From: Planctomycetaceae bacterium
GTDB taxonomy: Bacteria; Planctomycetota; Planctomycetia; Pirellulales; Pirellulaceae
DNA: 64,000 bases
Direction: 5' to 3'
NCBI GenBank assembly: GCA_005798335.1
Contig: SYJV01000075.1
Span: 31,088-95,087, forward strand
Part shown: positions 18,015 through 27,322 of the stretch, piece after piece
How the letters are laid out: the number at the start of each line of letters is the position of its first letter
Numbering within the stretch: the stretch's first letter is position 1
The notes under the pieces: model-generated
Seen by the model: the letters and a program-made list of their open reading frames with translations, nothing else
Databases searched by the model: none
What the model was told of the DNA's origin: nothing
Made by a program: the position numbers and the translations under genes

Positions 18015-20515
18015 CCACGCTGCGCTTCTTGGGCGATTTATCATTGCTGACCAGTTCGTTAGTGGCTTTCACATGCGCGCTTGTCTGTTGGTGGTTCTAT
18101 CGCAAGGAGACGCGAGCGCTGAGTGGAAGGATGGCTTGGTTTTTGCCGTTGCTGCGCTGCTCGGCCGTCGCGCTTTGCGTATTGGTTCTTGCCGGTCCAG
18201 TGATTCGCCAGCGATTTCTGCAAGGTGAACCTGGTCGCGTGGTCATCTTGCTGGACTCATCGCAAAGCATGGCCATCAGCGATCCGAGATATGCCAAAGA
18301 GGAAAAACTGAGAATCGCTCAGTCCCTAAATTGGCTGCCTGCCAATGTTTCTTTCGATGCACGTGCAAGTTCAACCTCGGTAGAGCAATCGATTGGCTCG
18401 TCGCAAACCAGTTCGGTTGATCCATTTCAGTCTGTTTTGGATCAGTTCGATCATTCCACGCGCCATCAACGTGCGGTTCAGCGGTTGCTTGCGGGATCTG
18501 GTGGTTTGCTGGAATCACTGAGAAGTGGTTTCGAAGTTAGCGTCATTCGCTTTGCCGGCGACCAGCACGAGTTGCTGTGGGAATCGAACGTGCGCGAATC
18601 CGCTGATTTGCCTCAGTCCCTGGACGCATGGTCGCCGAAGTCGTTTGGCCGAGCAACCGACCTGGCCAGCGCTATTGACGCCACGTTGCGGGTAACATCC
18701 TCAATGTATCAACCTGCCGATCATAAGCGCGACAATCAAACGGCCTCACGCCAGCGCAGGTCGGCGATCGTGTTGCTGTCCGATGGTCAACACAATCTGG
18801 GCAATTCGCCGGTTGAAATCGCCGACCGTGCCAAGGAGCAAGGGGAACGAATTTTTGCTGTCGGATTCGGTTCGCCGATCGAACCCGAGGACTTGGCGAT
18901 CGAATCGCTCGAAGCTCCCGAGCGACTATTTCACACCGACACACTGCGAGGAACGATTACGCTGAAAGACCGTGCGCGTGCGAATCTCGTGGGAAGCATC
19001 GCCATCAAATTTCAGGGTGAAGTCGTGTGGGAACGTCGCTTCTCTACCGAAAATTCTGGACCGCGAAACTTTGTGTTTTCGTTTCCATTGGAGAAGCTGA
19101 TCGCTCAACAGAAAAAGACCTTAACCGATTCGGTCAGCTATTCTGCAATTCCGCTGGAGTTTGATGTCGAGGTGGGCGCCGTCGATGGAGAAGCGGATGT
19201 GGCGAACAACACCAGCAAGCTGTACGTTACGGCTGTTACTCAGCGAGTCAAAATGTTGATTCTCGATGGTCGCAGCCGATGGGAAACTCGATATTTGAAA
19301 AACACTTTCGAGCGCGACCCGACGTGGATGGTTGATACCCACATCGCGGAACCGAGCGATTCACCGATAAATGCAGCGCGATTGAATCGGCCTATCTTTC
19401 CGGCATCGGCTAAGGATCTGTTTGAGTACGACGTGATTATCTTGGGTGAATTACCACCAGGGTGGTTGAGCCCGACTGAACAACAGTGGATTAAGGAGTT
19501 TGTCGAGTTATCGGGAGGCGGTGTTATCGTGATCGATGGCGCTCGAGAGTACTTGCGCGGCGAAGCGTTTCGCCCACTGCAGAGCATGTTACCGGTCGAG
19601 TGGGCAATACCTGCAGCCGCCAGCCGGCTGGGGTTGGTTCCCGGGTTGACTCAAGCAGGTGCTCAACTAGGAGTGTTTCAAATTGTGGGAGCAAGGCTAG
19701 AAAATGAAACGGCTTGGAGGGAATTGCCACCGTTACAATTTGCCTCGCGAGTGCGTGTGTTGCCTGGAGCCGAAACACTGGCTGAGTTGACCGATGGCAT
19801 TGAGCGCATCCCGTTGTTCGCGACGCGTCAATTTGGTGCCGGTCGCGTTTTTTACTCCGCCACAGACGAGACATGGCGATGGCGATTTCGGATTGCCGAT
19901 GCTGTGTATAGCCGATTATGGAATCAAATTGGTCGTTGGGTGATGCGGTTACCGATGGCCGTGCACGGCGAGTATTTGTCGCTGGATTCTGGGAAGTCCA
20001 ATTATCGAGTTGGAGAGAATGTCGAGATCCGAGCCCGACTGCGTGATCACGATGGCAAGCCATCGCTGGAGCGTTCGATTGAGGCGGCCATCAGCGATAC
20101 CGAACGAATCGTCTCGACAGTGGCTCTGACCGCAGACCCGCAGGTTCCCGGTGTTTTTCGAGGACGTAGCGAGAATCTCGACGTCGCCAGCTATCAAGTG
20201 CGCGTTAGGGCACCGGGCTTCAGCGAAACAGCCTTGGATGTGACCACGCGATTCGATGTTTTGGAACCTGAAAGTAAAGAGCTGTCCAATCTAGCCAAGA
20301 ACGCGCCTTTGCTGAGGAAGCTCGCCGAATCGACAGGCGGGATATACCTTGATGAAGATCGCGCTCATGAATTGGCAGACCAATTAGCACCGCTCAGTGG
20401 CGGCAAGCTGATCGAGACCGACTATGCGCTGTGGCACAGTTATGGTTGGTTCACAGCAATTGTCTGCCTACTCACGCTGGAATGGTGGCTGCGTAAGCGT
20501 GCCAATTTGATATGA
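18011..20515 (+). CDS. VWA / glutamine-amidotransferase-like membrane protein
   Basis: 834 residues; the start overlaps the previous stop as ATGA. Two N-terminal membrane helices (about 10-30 and 38-58) precede a VWA domain with LLDSSQSM near residues 79-86 and VLLSDGQHNLG near 255. A class I amidotransferase-like fold follows (DVIILGELPPGWLSP, GGGVIVIDGAREYLRG, near 475-520), without an obvious catalytic Cys, so probably a structural or binding domain. There is one C-terminal helix near 815. This is the usual fourth member of MoxR/DUF58/BatA clusters. Role inferred: envelope assembly or stress, with no direct evidence. Confidence 0.9.
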   Translation: MTTLRFLGDLSLLTSSLVAFTCALVCWWFYRKETRALSGRMAWFLPLLRCSAVALCVLVLAGPVIRQRFLQGEPGRVVILLDSSQSMAISDPRYAKEEKLRIAQSLNWLPANVSFDARASSTSVEQSIGSSQTSSVDPFQSVLDQFDHSTRHQRAVQRLLAGSGGLLESLRSGFEVSVIRFAGDQHELLWESNVRESADLPQSLDAWSPKSFGRATDLASAIDATLRVTSSMYQPADHKRDNQTASRQRRSAIVLLSDGQHNLGNSPVEIADRAKEQGERIFAVGFGSPIEPEDLAIESLEAPERLFHTDTLRGTITLKDRARANLVGSIAIKFQGEVVWERRFSTENSGPRNFVFSFPLEKLIAQQKKTLTDSVSYSAIPLEFDVEVGAVDGEADVANNTSKLYVTAVTQRVKMLILDGRSRWETRYLKNTFERDPTWMVDTHIAEPSDSPINAARLNRPIFPASAKDLFEYDVIILGELPPGWLSPTEQQWIKEFVELSGGGVIVIDGAREYLRGEAFRPLQSMLPVEWAIPAAASRLGLVPGLTQAGAQLGVFQIVGARLENETAWRELPPLQFASRVRVLPGAETLAELTDGIERIPLFATRQFGAGRVFYSATDETWRWRFRIADAVYSRLWNQIGRWVMRLPMAVHGEYLSLDSGKSNYRVGENVEIRARLRDHDGKPSLERSIEAAISDTERIVSTVALTADPQVPGVFRGRSENLDVASYQVRVRAPGFSETALDVTTRFDVLEPESKELSNLAKNAPLLRKLAESTGGIYLDEDRAHELADQLAPLSGGKLIETDYALWHSYGWFTAIVCLLTLEWWLRKRANLI

Positions 20516-20617
20516 ATGCTGGCGTGAATCCAATTACGTCAATCGCTTGCCTACTCAATTCTGGGTCTGGCACTATCAATCTGCGGTCACTGATGCTGTT
20601 AGCATTAGGCATTTCGG

Positions 20618-20833
20618 TCAACGGAAAAAGGCCAGCCTGACGGATACAATGAGAACAACCGCAATGCACAGTGTTACCTGAGTGAAAGCAAGTGCGAAGT
20701 TCGATGTTGAAACAGGTGGCGCGACATCCGAGTACCAAGCCACGAATAGTTCGCGAATATCATAGATGGCGACGGTCGAAGCCGAGGCGAGCAGAGCGAT
20801 CATCGAGAGCGTATGCATGTCGTGTCCAGTCAT
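20618..20833 (-). CDS. Possible small two-helix membrane protein
   Basis: 71 residues, family not recognised. Two hydrophobic segments, about residues 8-30 (SMIALLASASTVAIYDIREL) and 47-68 (LAFTQVTLCIAVVLIVSVRL), fit a small inner-membrane protein. ATG 20833 has GAGA eight bases upstream, and ATG 20818 is an alternative. The composition argues for a real gene, but without homology evidence it could be chance. Confidence 0.45.
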   Translation of the reverse strand: MTGHDMHTLSMIALLASASTVAIYDIRELFVAWYSDVAPPVSTSNFALAFTQVTLCIAVVLIVSVRLAFFR

Positions 20834-20901
20834 AACGTCTCATTTCGACGAACGCTGCCGGTACCTGAGCCGCCACCATCTGCGGGCTTCAAAAACTATG
20901 C

Positions 20902-20936
20902 TCATCGAGTCGAAGGTCAAACATAAGACTCGATGA
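20902..20936. terminator. Hairpin after the HNH pseudogene (possible terminator)
   Basis: Perfect 10-base arms TCATCGAGTC and GACTCGATGA around a 15-base loop, directly downstream (minus strand) of the HNH reading frame. It has no strong T-run, so terminator function is uncertain. Confidence 0.4.
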
Positions 20937-20942
20937 CCGTGT

Positions 20943-21225
20943 TCATGCCATGCTCTTGCCCGACCGCACATCTAGATTGGAGTACAAGCTTGGCTCATCA
21001 TAATCATGCTTTTCCAGGTTGCATTTAACACAGCACGCTGCCAAGTTCTCCTCATTATCTAAGCCACCCTTTGAAATCGGCTTTCGGTGGTCAAGATGCA
21101 TTATAGTCTCCCGTACAATTTTCAAGTGGTTGATGACAAATATAGCACTGACGATTGAATTTTTTCCAAATCTTGATGCGAGTGCTATACGTCCACTTCC
21201 GTCTCGTGAACGCCGGTTCCCGCTT
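20943..21225 (-). pseudogene. HNH endonuclease broken by a +1 frameshift
   Basis: On the minus strand one frame reads IKIWKKFNRQCYICHQPLEN, with the first CxxC zinc pair, up to about 21108. The next frame continues MHLDHRKPISKGGLDNEENL then AACCVKCNLEKH, giving the HNH core and the second CxxC pair. Removing a single A in GACTATAATG (about 21099-21108) would join them as one typical small HNH nuclease. The upstream frame has no ATG, GTG or TTG between its stop near 21226 and the CxxC motif, so the N-terminus is also lost or damaged. Assembly error is possible for the frameshift alone. Confidence 0.7.
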
Positions 21226-21272
21226 TTACCAAAACTCCATTCCAACCGCGACGTTATCTGTGAAACGGACCA

Positions 21273-22823
21273 CTAAGCGATGCCAAGCAGTTTGCGAGCT
21301 TCCTCTTGACCGGGTGCTGGATTTCCAAATTCGCTGGCGGTAACTCGCGCAAGTGCGATCAGGTGATTCCAACGCAGCGAAGGTCGCGTCTTCACAAACT
21401 CTTCTCGCACGGTGCGATAGAATTTTTCTGCGTGCAGCGCGCCGTCTTCGCTGACGGCGAATGGTAGCAGCGCGGTGAAAACGGATTCGGCAGGCGCTTG
21501 TTTGCGATGGAGTTCGTATACCGCGGCGCATGCGCGTAGTTGGCTGCCGGAGCGTACTGCACCGGTCAGTTCAGCGATCAAGGCTGTCGAGTCCGTGGAT
21601 CGCAATTGTTCCGCTTGAGCGGCGTAACCGATCGGATTGGGGCCAACGTTTCTCGTTTGACCTGCCGTGTGGAACGCACCGACGATCAAGCTGGCAACTT
21701 GATTGCGGTGGTTGCTGACCTTGGCAATATTTCGCCATGCGTTCGCCGAATCCATGGCGTGGACACCGACGCTGGCGCCGTGGACGCTGCCAGTTGGCTT
21801 GGCGGGAGATGCATACTTGGCGAGCATGCCTGGATCGTGCAACAACAGACGATTGGCGGCTAGGGATAGAGCCTCACCAATGGCATCCGCTGCTACGCCA
21901 TCGGCGAGTGCTTCGGCAACGGCTCGAGCCGCTTGCGCGCGATCTTCACTGAAGATAACTTGAGTCAGTTCATTCAGCGCCGCGTCACTTAGCTCTTGGC
22001 TCCCCAGTGTTCGGCCCTCGAGTCCAAACTCGGTCAACAACTTGGGCAGCAAATCGCGAATCGCCGATGCGGACGAATTGTTCTTGATGCGGCGCTGTTC
22101 CGCATCCACACAATAGCGCAACGATTGGCGTAGCAACGTATGAGCGTGTTGTTTGCCGGTGACATCCAACATCATCCAACTGCGCCATGCCAATACGGTA
22201 CGATGCACGTCCACTTCGTCTTGAATGGCGAATTGCAAATGGTTGTAGGCTTCGTTGGGAGTAGCGCTGGCTAGAACTGCGAACAATTCCTCGGCATGAT
22301 CGAAGTCCGCGCCGCGGGTTGCTTGCTGCAACATGTTTCCGTCTGGCTTGACGCCCGAACGCTGAGCCGCTTCGATACGACGCAGCACTTCCTTTTCATT
22401 GGTGCCGGTTGTTTGGATGCGATTGGTATTGCGGTAGAAAACTTTCAGCAGCGGCAAGAGTTTCTGTTGTGCAGGTAGTTCGCGAGCCATCTCCAGTGCC
22501 GGACCGAGCGCCATAAATGTGTGATAGCCGTCGTAATCTTGGCCACCGAATGCGCGAGCGTTGGCTAGCGCGGCCGCAGCAGTCAACGTCTTGAGGTCCG
22601 CGCCGGCAGTGTGTTTCTCAACCACCGCCGCTTGCAGTTTCGCGATCGGAGTATTTTCCATCATATCGACCAGCGGTCCGATATCACCGAACTCGAGGCG
22701 GTCATTCTCTTCGCGGGCGCACACTTGTTCCAAACCTAACTCGGTCGCCAAAGAAGTTCCGACCGTTGCCACCAACATGCCTTTTCCAACGTCCGCCAAA
22801 AATTCACGTCGTTCACGTTTCAT
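21273..22823 (-). CDS. Tat-exported conserved protein of unknown function
   Basis: 517 residues from ATG 22823. This start is preferred to the longer frame because the Tat-like sequence MKRERREFLADVGKGM begins there and is followed by a hydrophobic stretch. The mature part is mostly alpha-helical and alanine-rich, with a recognisable segment AFGGQDYDGYHTFMALGP near residue 95 and no known catalytic motif. It stands alone on this strand. Export by Tat suggests a folded or cofactor-containing protein, but nothing shows which. Confidence 0.8.
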   Translation of the reverse strand: MKRERREFLADVGKGMLVATVGTSLATELGLEQVCAREENDRLEFGDIGPLVDMMENTPIAKLQAAVVEKHTAGADLKTLTAAAALANARAFGGQDYDGYHTFMALGPALEMARELPAQQKLLPLLKVFYRNTNRIQTTGTNEKEVLRRIEAAQRSGVKPDGNMLQQATRGADFDHAEELFAVLASATPNEAYNHLQFAIQDEVDVHRTVLAWRSWMMLDVTGKQHAHTLLRQSLRYCVDAEQRRIKNNSSASAIRDLLPKLLTEFGLEGRTLGSQELSDAALNELTQVIFSEDRAQAARAVAEALADGVAADAIGEALSLAANRLLLHDPGMLAKYASPAKPTGSVHGASVGVHAMDSANAWRNIAKVSNHRNQVASLIVGAFHTAGQTRNVGPNPIGYAAQAEQLRSTDSTALIAELTGAVRSGSQLRACAAVYELHRKQAPAESVFTALLPFAVSEDGALHAEKFYRTVREEFVKTRPSLRWNHLIALARVTASEFGNPAPGQEEARKLLGIA

Positions 22824-23072
22824 GGCCAAGTGCTCCCGTAAGAGAATAGAATGGACACCGATTCCACAGCACATTCGCGATGCAAAACAAGCATGTGCTA
22901 CGCGTCGCTAATCAAGGTGAATTGTATCGTATTCAACTATGCGATCCCATAACATTGCGAGAAAATAGTCCAAGCATTCACCTTCACAGGACGGGATGCT
23001 TGCAGCCCGAATGGAACTTCCGACAACCAGCAACACGTTTAAAAGAAGTGTCTCAAGAGTGCCCTAACTAAT
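22824..23072. other. Intergenic region upstream of the Tat protein, nothing seen
   Basis: With the cruciform repeat that follows, this makes a 374-base gap between two minus-strand genes. It should contain the promoter of the gene at 21273-22823. No other structure was recognised. Confidence 0.4.
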
Positions 23073-23188
23073 GCGAGCGGCAGATGGAATTTAACCATAC
23101 CAGCCCGAAGCGCAAGCGAGTGCGTGCTAGGATTCATGCACTCGCTTGCGCTTCGGGCTGGTACTAGTAAATTCCATCTGCCGCTCGC
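23073..23188. repeat. Long cruciform, extended member of the palindrome family
   Basis: Outer arms GCGAGCGGCAGATGGAATTT at 23073-23092 (plus one A) and its exact complement at 23168-23188. Inside them the family core CCAGCCCGAAGCGCAAGCGA (from 23100, continuing GTGC) pairs with GCACTCGCTTGCGC (from 23138, continuing TTCGGGCTGG). The whole 116-base stretch can fold into a nearly continuous hairpin with a short loop. It begins ten bases past the TolC stop (minus strand), where it could terminate or stabilise that transcript. The last bases of the window resemble its outer arm. Confidence 0.9.
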
Positions 23189-23197
23189 TTAAGTGTT

Positions 23198-25114
23198 CTA
23201 TGGGCCAGTTGCCGGAATTGCGATGACGGTGTCGCGCACCGTCGGTGTGGCCTGAAAATCTTGGATTTGCCGGCGCTGATTGGCATCGACGTATCCGCTG
23301 GGCGAAGCCAGTGACTCGGTTAAGCTAATGTTACAAAATCGCAGCAAAGTTCCTTTTTCGTAATGCACGTTGCGTAGGGCAAGTACGTATTCGACTTGAG
23401 CCTGATGGAATCGCTGGCGCGCGTCGAGCAGCCGACGGTGAGTTTCCAAGCGCACGTCGAGTTCGGCTTTTTCGCCCTGATCGGATTTGGCTTGAATCGA
23501 ATTCAGTTGAGTTACGATTGCGTCCAATCGCGAGTACTGCAAGTTCATATTCTCAAAGGCTCGCTTGCATTCGTTGATGGCGTTGCTCAAGCCAAATGTT
23601 ACATAACGTTCTTGCTCTCGCAAAACTTCGACCTCGCGCACCAGTGCGAGCTGGGAATTGCGGACTGCGGCATAGGCTCGCCGAAAACCGACTGGCAGGT
23701 TGTATTCCACGCCAAGCTGCCATTCCTGCAGAGTGCCATCGGTTAAGTTGGCGGTCGCGCTGGCGGGTCCGAACAAATCGTCGTCGAAACCGCGCAAGCG
23801 ATAACGACCGACGACATCCAGTTGTGGTTTAAGAAAATTTCGATTGGCCACAAGTTCTAATTCGCGCTGTTTGATGATCCACCGTTGTCGGCGAATTTCT
23901 TCTCGATGTTCTAAGGCTTCGGCGATACATGTCGGCCAGTCGTGCAAGATCGGGACCACCGATGGCGAATCGACTGTACGGATCAGTTTTGTGTCATTGA
24001 TGGGCAAGCCGATCATGAGCCTCAACTTGCGCTCGGCGACTCTCAAGCCGCCGATCCCGCGAAAGCTGCCGCCGGAACTGCCGTTGTTGGTGCGCGTACC
24101 ATCGAACGGTCGACCATTGAGCGCATCAATGATGTCGGATTGAAATCGATAGACTTGTTCCTCGGCTTGCGCTTTGTTGCCGCGCGCTGTGGCTGTGTCG
24201 TCTAGTTTGTTGAGTGTATCGACAGCGATATCGCGAGCTTCGATCTTGGCTTCCAGATCTCGATACGCGTAATACAGGTCCCAATAAGTGTTTTCTACAT
24301 CGGCCACCAGGTCGCGCACCGAGCGCTGGAAATCTGTCAGCGTTACGTCCGCGCGAACTCGAGCAATCAGAACACCATTCAATTGCCCCGGCGTCGCACC
24401 TGGCCCGGCGATGCGATTAAATTCTGTTCCCGCTCCTTGCAGTAACGCTTGACGTGCTTCAGCATCCACGTAGGTATCCCAAGACCGAGGTCCCAGCGCG
24501 TTGGATAGCTGATTATTTCGGTCGTAGGTCGTTATGTTTCGGAACGTGAATAATCCGCCCGTAGCAGACCGCTTGTTCACGCCCCACTGAGTGACATTGA
24601 GATCTTGATTGAAAAGACCGTTGTTACCGAAGAATTGATTATTCAAGCGACGGTCGTTTTGGTCGAAGTACGTGTTGGCGAACAAGTTGGCGTCAAATGC
24701 GCTCAGTGCCGCTTCCTCTCCCAAACGAGGGTCGGTAAAGACGAGCGCTGGCTCGAACGTTGTCGTGGTACCTTGCGGCGAGCGCACCACGGTGCCACCG
24801 AGATCGCGCATCACGCGGGATGTGGCCAAGGCATGACGAATGCACTCATCGAGCGTCAGTGGAAGAGTATTCTCTGTCGCTAGCGAGGATTCGTTCAAAT
24901 CGAGTGGAGAAACGCTCTCTAAATTTGGAATGGTGCAGGGAGTTTGAAGATTCGGATACGAAATCTGAAGCTGAGTTGGCCCGCACGCTGGGAGCGGGGA
25001 GGGCAGGACGCAAGCTTCCTTACAAAAGTTGACCCTCGAGTGGTCAATGCTGCAGCCACTGGCCAAGGCCAAGGTAAGCCCCAAAGCGGCTGTCGGAATT
25101 CGTGCACTGAGCAT
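23198..25114 (-). CDS. TolC-family outer membrane efflux lipoprotein
   Basis: 638 residues. The signal peptide ends in a lipobox LASGC with Cys21, so it is a lipoprotein anchored in the outer membrane. Two long helical repeats with typical outer-membrane-factor spacing follow (DLVADVENTYWDLYYAYRDL near 275, ELDVRLETHRRLLDARQRFH near 560), each preceded by beta-rich parts. ATG 25114 has AGGAG upstream. It is divergent from three adaptor-type genes starting at 25332, across a 217-base gap, and is probably the outer-membrane channel for that exporter. Confidence 0.93.
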   Translation of the reverse strand: MLSARIPTAALGLTLALASGCSIDHSRVNFCKEACVLPSPLPACGPTQLQISYPNLQTPCTIPNLESVSPLDLNESSLATENTLPLTLDECIRHALATSRVMRDLGGTVVRSPQGTTTTFEPALVFTDPRLGEEAALSAFDANLFANTYFDQNDRRLNNQFFGNNGLFNQDLNVTQWGVNKRSATGGLFTFRNITTYDRNNQLSNALGPRSWDTYVDAEARQALLQGAGTEFNRIAGPGATPGQLNGVLIARVRADVTLTDFQRSVRDLVADVENTYWDLYYAYRDLEAKIEARDIAVDTLNKLDDTATARGNKAQAEEQVYRFQSDIIDALNGRPFDGTRTNNGSSGGSFRGIGGLRVAERKLRLMIGLPINDTKLIRTVDSPSVVPILHDWPTCIAEALEHREEIRRQRWIIKQRELELVANRNFLKPQLDVVGRYRLRGFDDDLFGPASATANLTDGTLQEWQLGVEYNLPVGFRRAYAAVRNSQLALVREVEVLREQERYVTFGLSNAINECKRAFENMNLQYSRLDAIVTQLNSIQAKSDQGEKAELDVRLETHRRLLDARQRFHQAQVEYVLALRNVHYEKGTLLRFCNISLTESLASPSGYVDANQRRQIQDFQATPTVRDTVIAIPATGP

Positions 25115-25331
25115 CCATGACTCCTAAGTCTCTCAAACAGGCGGAAATTATCTAACCTAGGCCCTGTATCCACCCTAAGCTAACAAGCCTATTTGAGTTT
25201 ATTGTTTGTTTCGGTCGTATCGATTCTCCTGGTTCAGCATTTTTTTTCTCGCCCGTAGAGCCGTGTGAAGAATTCTGGCCACACGATAAATGCGTTATCG
25301 TAAGTGTTCACCAATTTGCGGTGGAACAAAT

Positions 25332-27275
25332 ATGCTCGATAGTTCAATCTCAGAAAATCTAGATCGATGCTTAGACGAGCTGGAGCGCTTGGCCAGAACC
25401 GATCTGTCTCGATCGCGCCTGATCGCGGAATCGCTAGCACGCATTGACTTCCTGCTCAGTCCGCTCGGCTCCGCTTTTGTAATGCCTGCAAATGCGGCTC
25501 CGTGGATCGTGATTTCGAAGACCCCAAGCATGCATACCGCGGAGCTGCAGAACTGGGTGATGAATCGGATTTGCATCATTCCACCTACAAATCTCAAGGT
25601 TGAACAAATCCAGCCGACTCAGTTTCGCTTGCTCATGTTGCTGGATCCCAACGACCTATCCAAGGGTGGGCTCGTTGTCGATCTGCCGGAAGTTCCCACG
25701 ACAGCCTTAAAAGCACTGGTTTCGGCGATCGCGGAGATCATCCTTGTAAGTTCGTGGCGTCAAATCGACCATTTTCTTAGGCATCCGTGGGAACGGTTTC
25801 AGCGCGCGATGCACGACTTGGCAACCGTATCGAGTTTGCAAGCAGCGGCGGTCCTGTTAGTAAACGAATTGCGTGTTGCGACGGACAGCGATCGAGTGTC
25901 CCTGATTGGCTCGATTGGGCGTGGACGCAAAAGAGTTTTGGCAACAAGTACGGTGTCCGAATTCGAAGGAAAATCTGCTGCAATTGATGCGATCGAACAA
26001 TGGGCAGGAGCTTGTTTGTCGTCTGGGCAATCAAAGACACAGTCGGCGCTGGACGCCAGCGAATCGAATTCTTCGCACGCTTCGCCAGTGCCTCGCAAAC
26101 CGTCCGACTTGCTCTTGCATGCTTTGGCGCTACCATTGAACGAAAATGCAACAGTCAAAGATGAACAATCCAAAGACTCAACTCTCTCAAATCCGTCGAA
26201 TGCATGGTGTGTTGTGCTGGAGTGGAATTCGCTCGATCGGTTTCATGCCGAATTGCCGAAAGTGAATGCGCTTAGTGCGAGCGTAGCAAACGCTTGGTTG
26301 GAGCGAGTTCGCTGGTCGAAGGTTCCTTGGTTTTGGCGACGGTTGGTGACACGTCCCGGTGAGCAACGAAATGGTTTCGGGCGCGCGGGCAGTTGGGCGA
26401 TGGGAATTTTTGTTGCGATCTGCGGCGGGTACCTGGCAAACTTGCCGACCGAGTTGGTAATTGAAGCACGAGGTGTGCTTCAGCCATCGCTGCAGCGGAT
26501 GGTTTTTGCGACCAATGATGGCTATGTGGATCGGTTGTGGGTGGAGGACGGGCAAACTGTGACGATGGGACAGCCAATCGCTCTTCTACGCTCGCCGCAG
26601 CTCGACAATCGTCGGGAGGAGCTCAGCGGGGAGCTGATGACGCTGGCCGAGAAACGAAGTGGTCTGTTGGTCGCGGAGAACCAGATTCAGGCAAGTGATC
26701 CGTCCGCCGCGGTGTCTCAAGGGCGAATTGCCGCTGAAGTACGCGAGATCGATGCACATCAGAGAAGTTTGCGAGAACTGGACGAGTTACTAAAATCCGA
26801 ACACGAAAAACTGGAGTTGCTCAGTCCCATCGACGGAATCGTCGTCGCGAATCAGATTCAACGCAATTTGTTATCGCGTCCTGTTCGGCGCGGAGATGCG
26901 CTGCTGAAAATAGTTGCCGTGGATGGGCCATGGCGCATCGAAGCGCGTCTGTCCGATCAAGACTCAGCTTACGTGCGCAAGTATTTTGATCAATTCTCGG
27001 TAAATCAAGACCAGGCTGCTGGCGGCGTCAAGTTTCTGTTGGTGGCCCGTCCCGAACTGCGATTTCGCGGAAGCTTACAATGGATTTCCAAATCAACTCA
27101 CAATGATGGCAACGGAGCGTTCGTTGACGTGCACATTGCTGTGGAACAATTTGTGGTCGGACATGGGCAAATCGGATCGACAGTGGTAACGCATATTTCT
27201 TGTGGCCAACAACCGTGGTGGTTCGTGCAACTTCGACCGCTGATCGAGGCCATGCAGCGCAGATTTTGGATCTGA
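25332..27275 (+). CDS. GAF-domain HlyD-type membrane fusion protein
   Basis: 647 residues from ATG 25332; an earlier ATG at 25290 is possible but no better supported. The N-terminal half is cytoplasmic and includes a GAF-like domain (SSLQAAAVLLVNELRVATDS, DRVSLIGSIGRGRK, near 165-220). A membrane helix lies near 358-375. The periplasmic HlyD part follows: a lipoyl half-motif (GYVDRLWVEDGQTVTMGQPI) near 400-418, a short hairpin, and a second lipoyl half (LLSPIDGIVVANQIQ). The combination suggests an adaptor whose assembly or activity responds to a small ligand or partner inside the cell. Ligand unknown. Confidence 0.88.
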   Translation: MLDSSISENLDRCLDELERLARTDLSRSRLIAESLARIDFLLSPLGSAFVMPANAAPWIVISKTPSMHTAELQNWVMNRICIIPPTNLKVEQIQPTQFRLLMLLDPNDLSKGGLVVDLPEVPTTALKALVSAIAEIILVSSWRQIDHFLRHPWERFQRAMHDLATVSSLQAAAVLLVNELRVATDSDRVSLIGSIGRGRKRVLATSTVSEFEGKSAAIDAIEQWAGACLSSGQSKTQSALDASESNSSHASPVPRKPSDLLLHALALPLNENATVKDEQSKDSTLSNPSNAWCVVLEWNSLDRFHAELPKVNALSASVANAWLERVRWSKVPWFWRRLVTRPGEQRNGFGRAGSWAMGIFVAICGGYLANLPTELVIEARGVLQPSLQRMVFATNDGYVDRLWVEDGQTVTMGQPIALLRSPQLDNRREELSGELMTLAEKRSGLLVAENQIQASDPSAAVSQGRIAAEVREIDAHQRSLRELDELLKSEHEKLELLSPIDGIVVANQIQRNLLSRPVRRGDALLKIVAVDGPWRIEARLSDQDSAYVRKYFDQFSVNQDQAAGGVKFLLVARPELRFRGSLQWISKSTHNDGNGAFVDVHIAVEQFVVGHGQIGSTVVTHISCGQQPWWFVQLRPLIEAMQRRFWI

Positions 27276-27322
27276 AAGAGTTTCCGGTGCGACAAATGCT
27301 TCATAGCTTTGAAAGAGACAAC

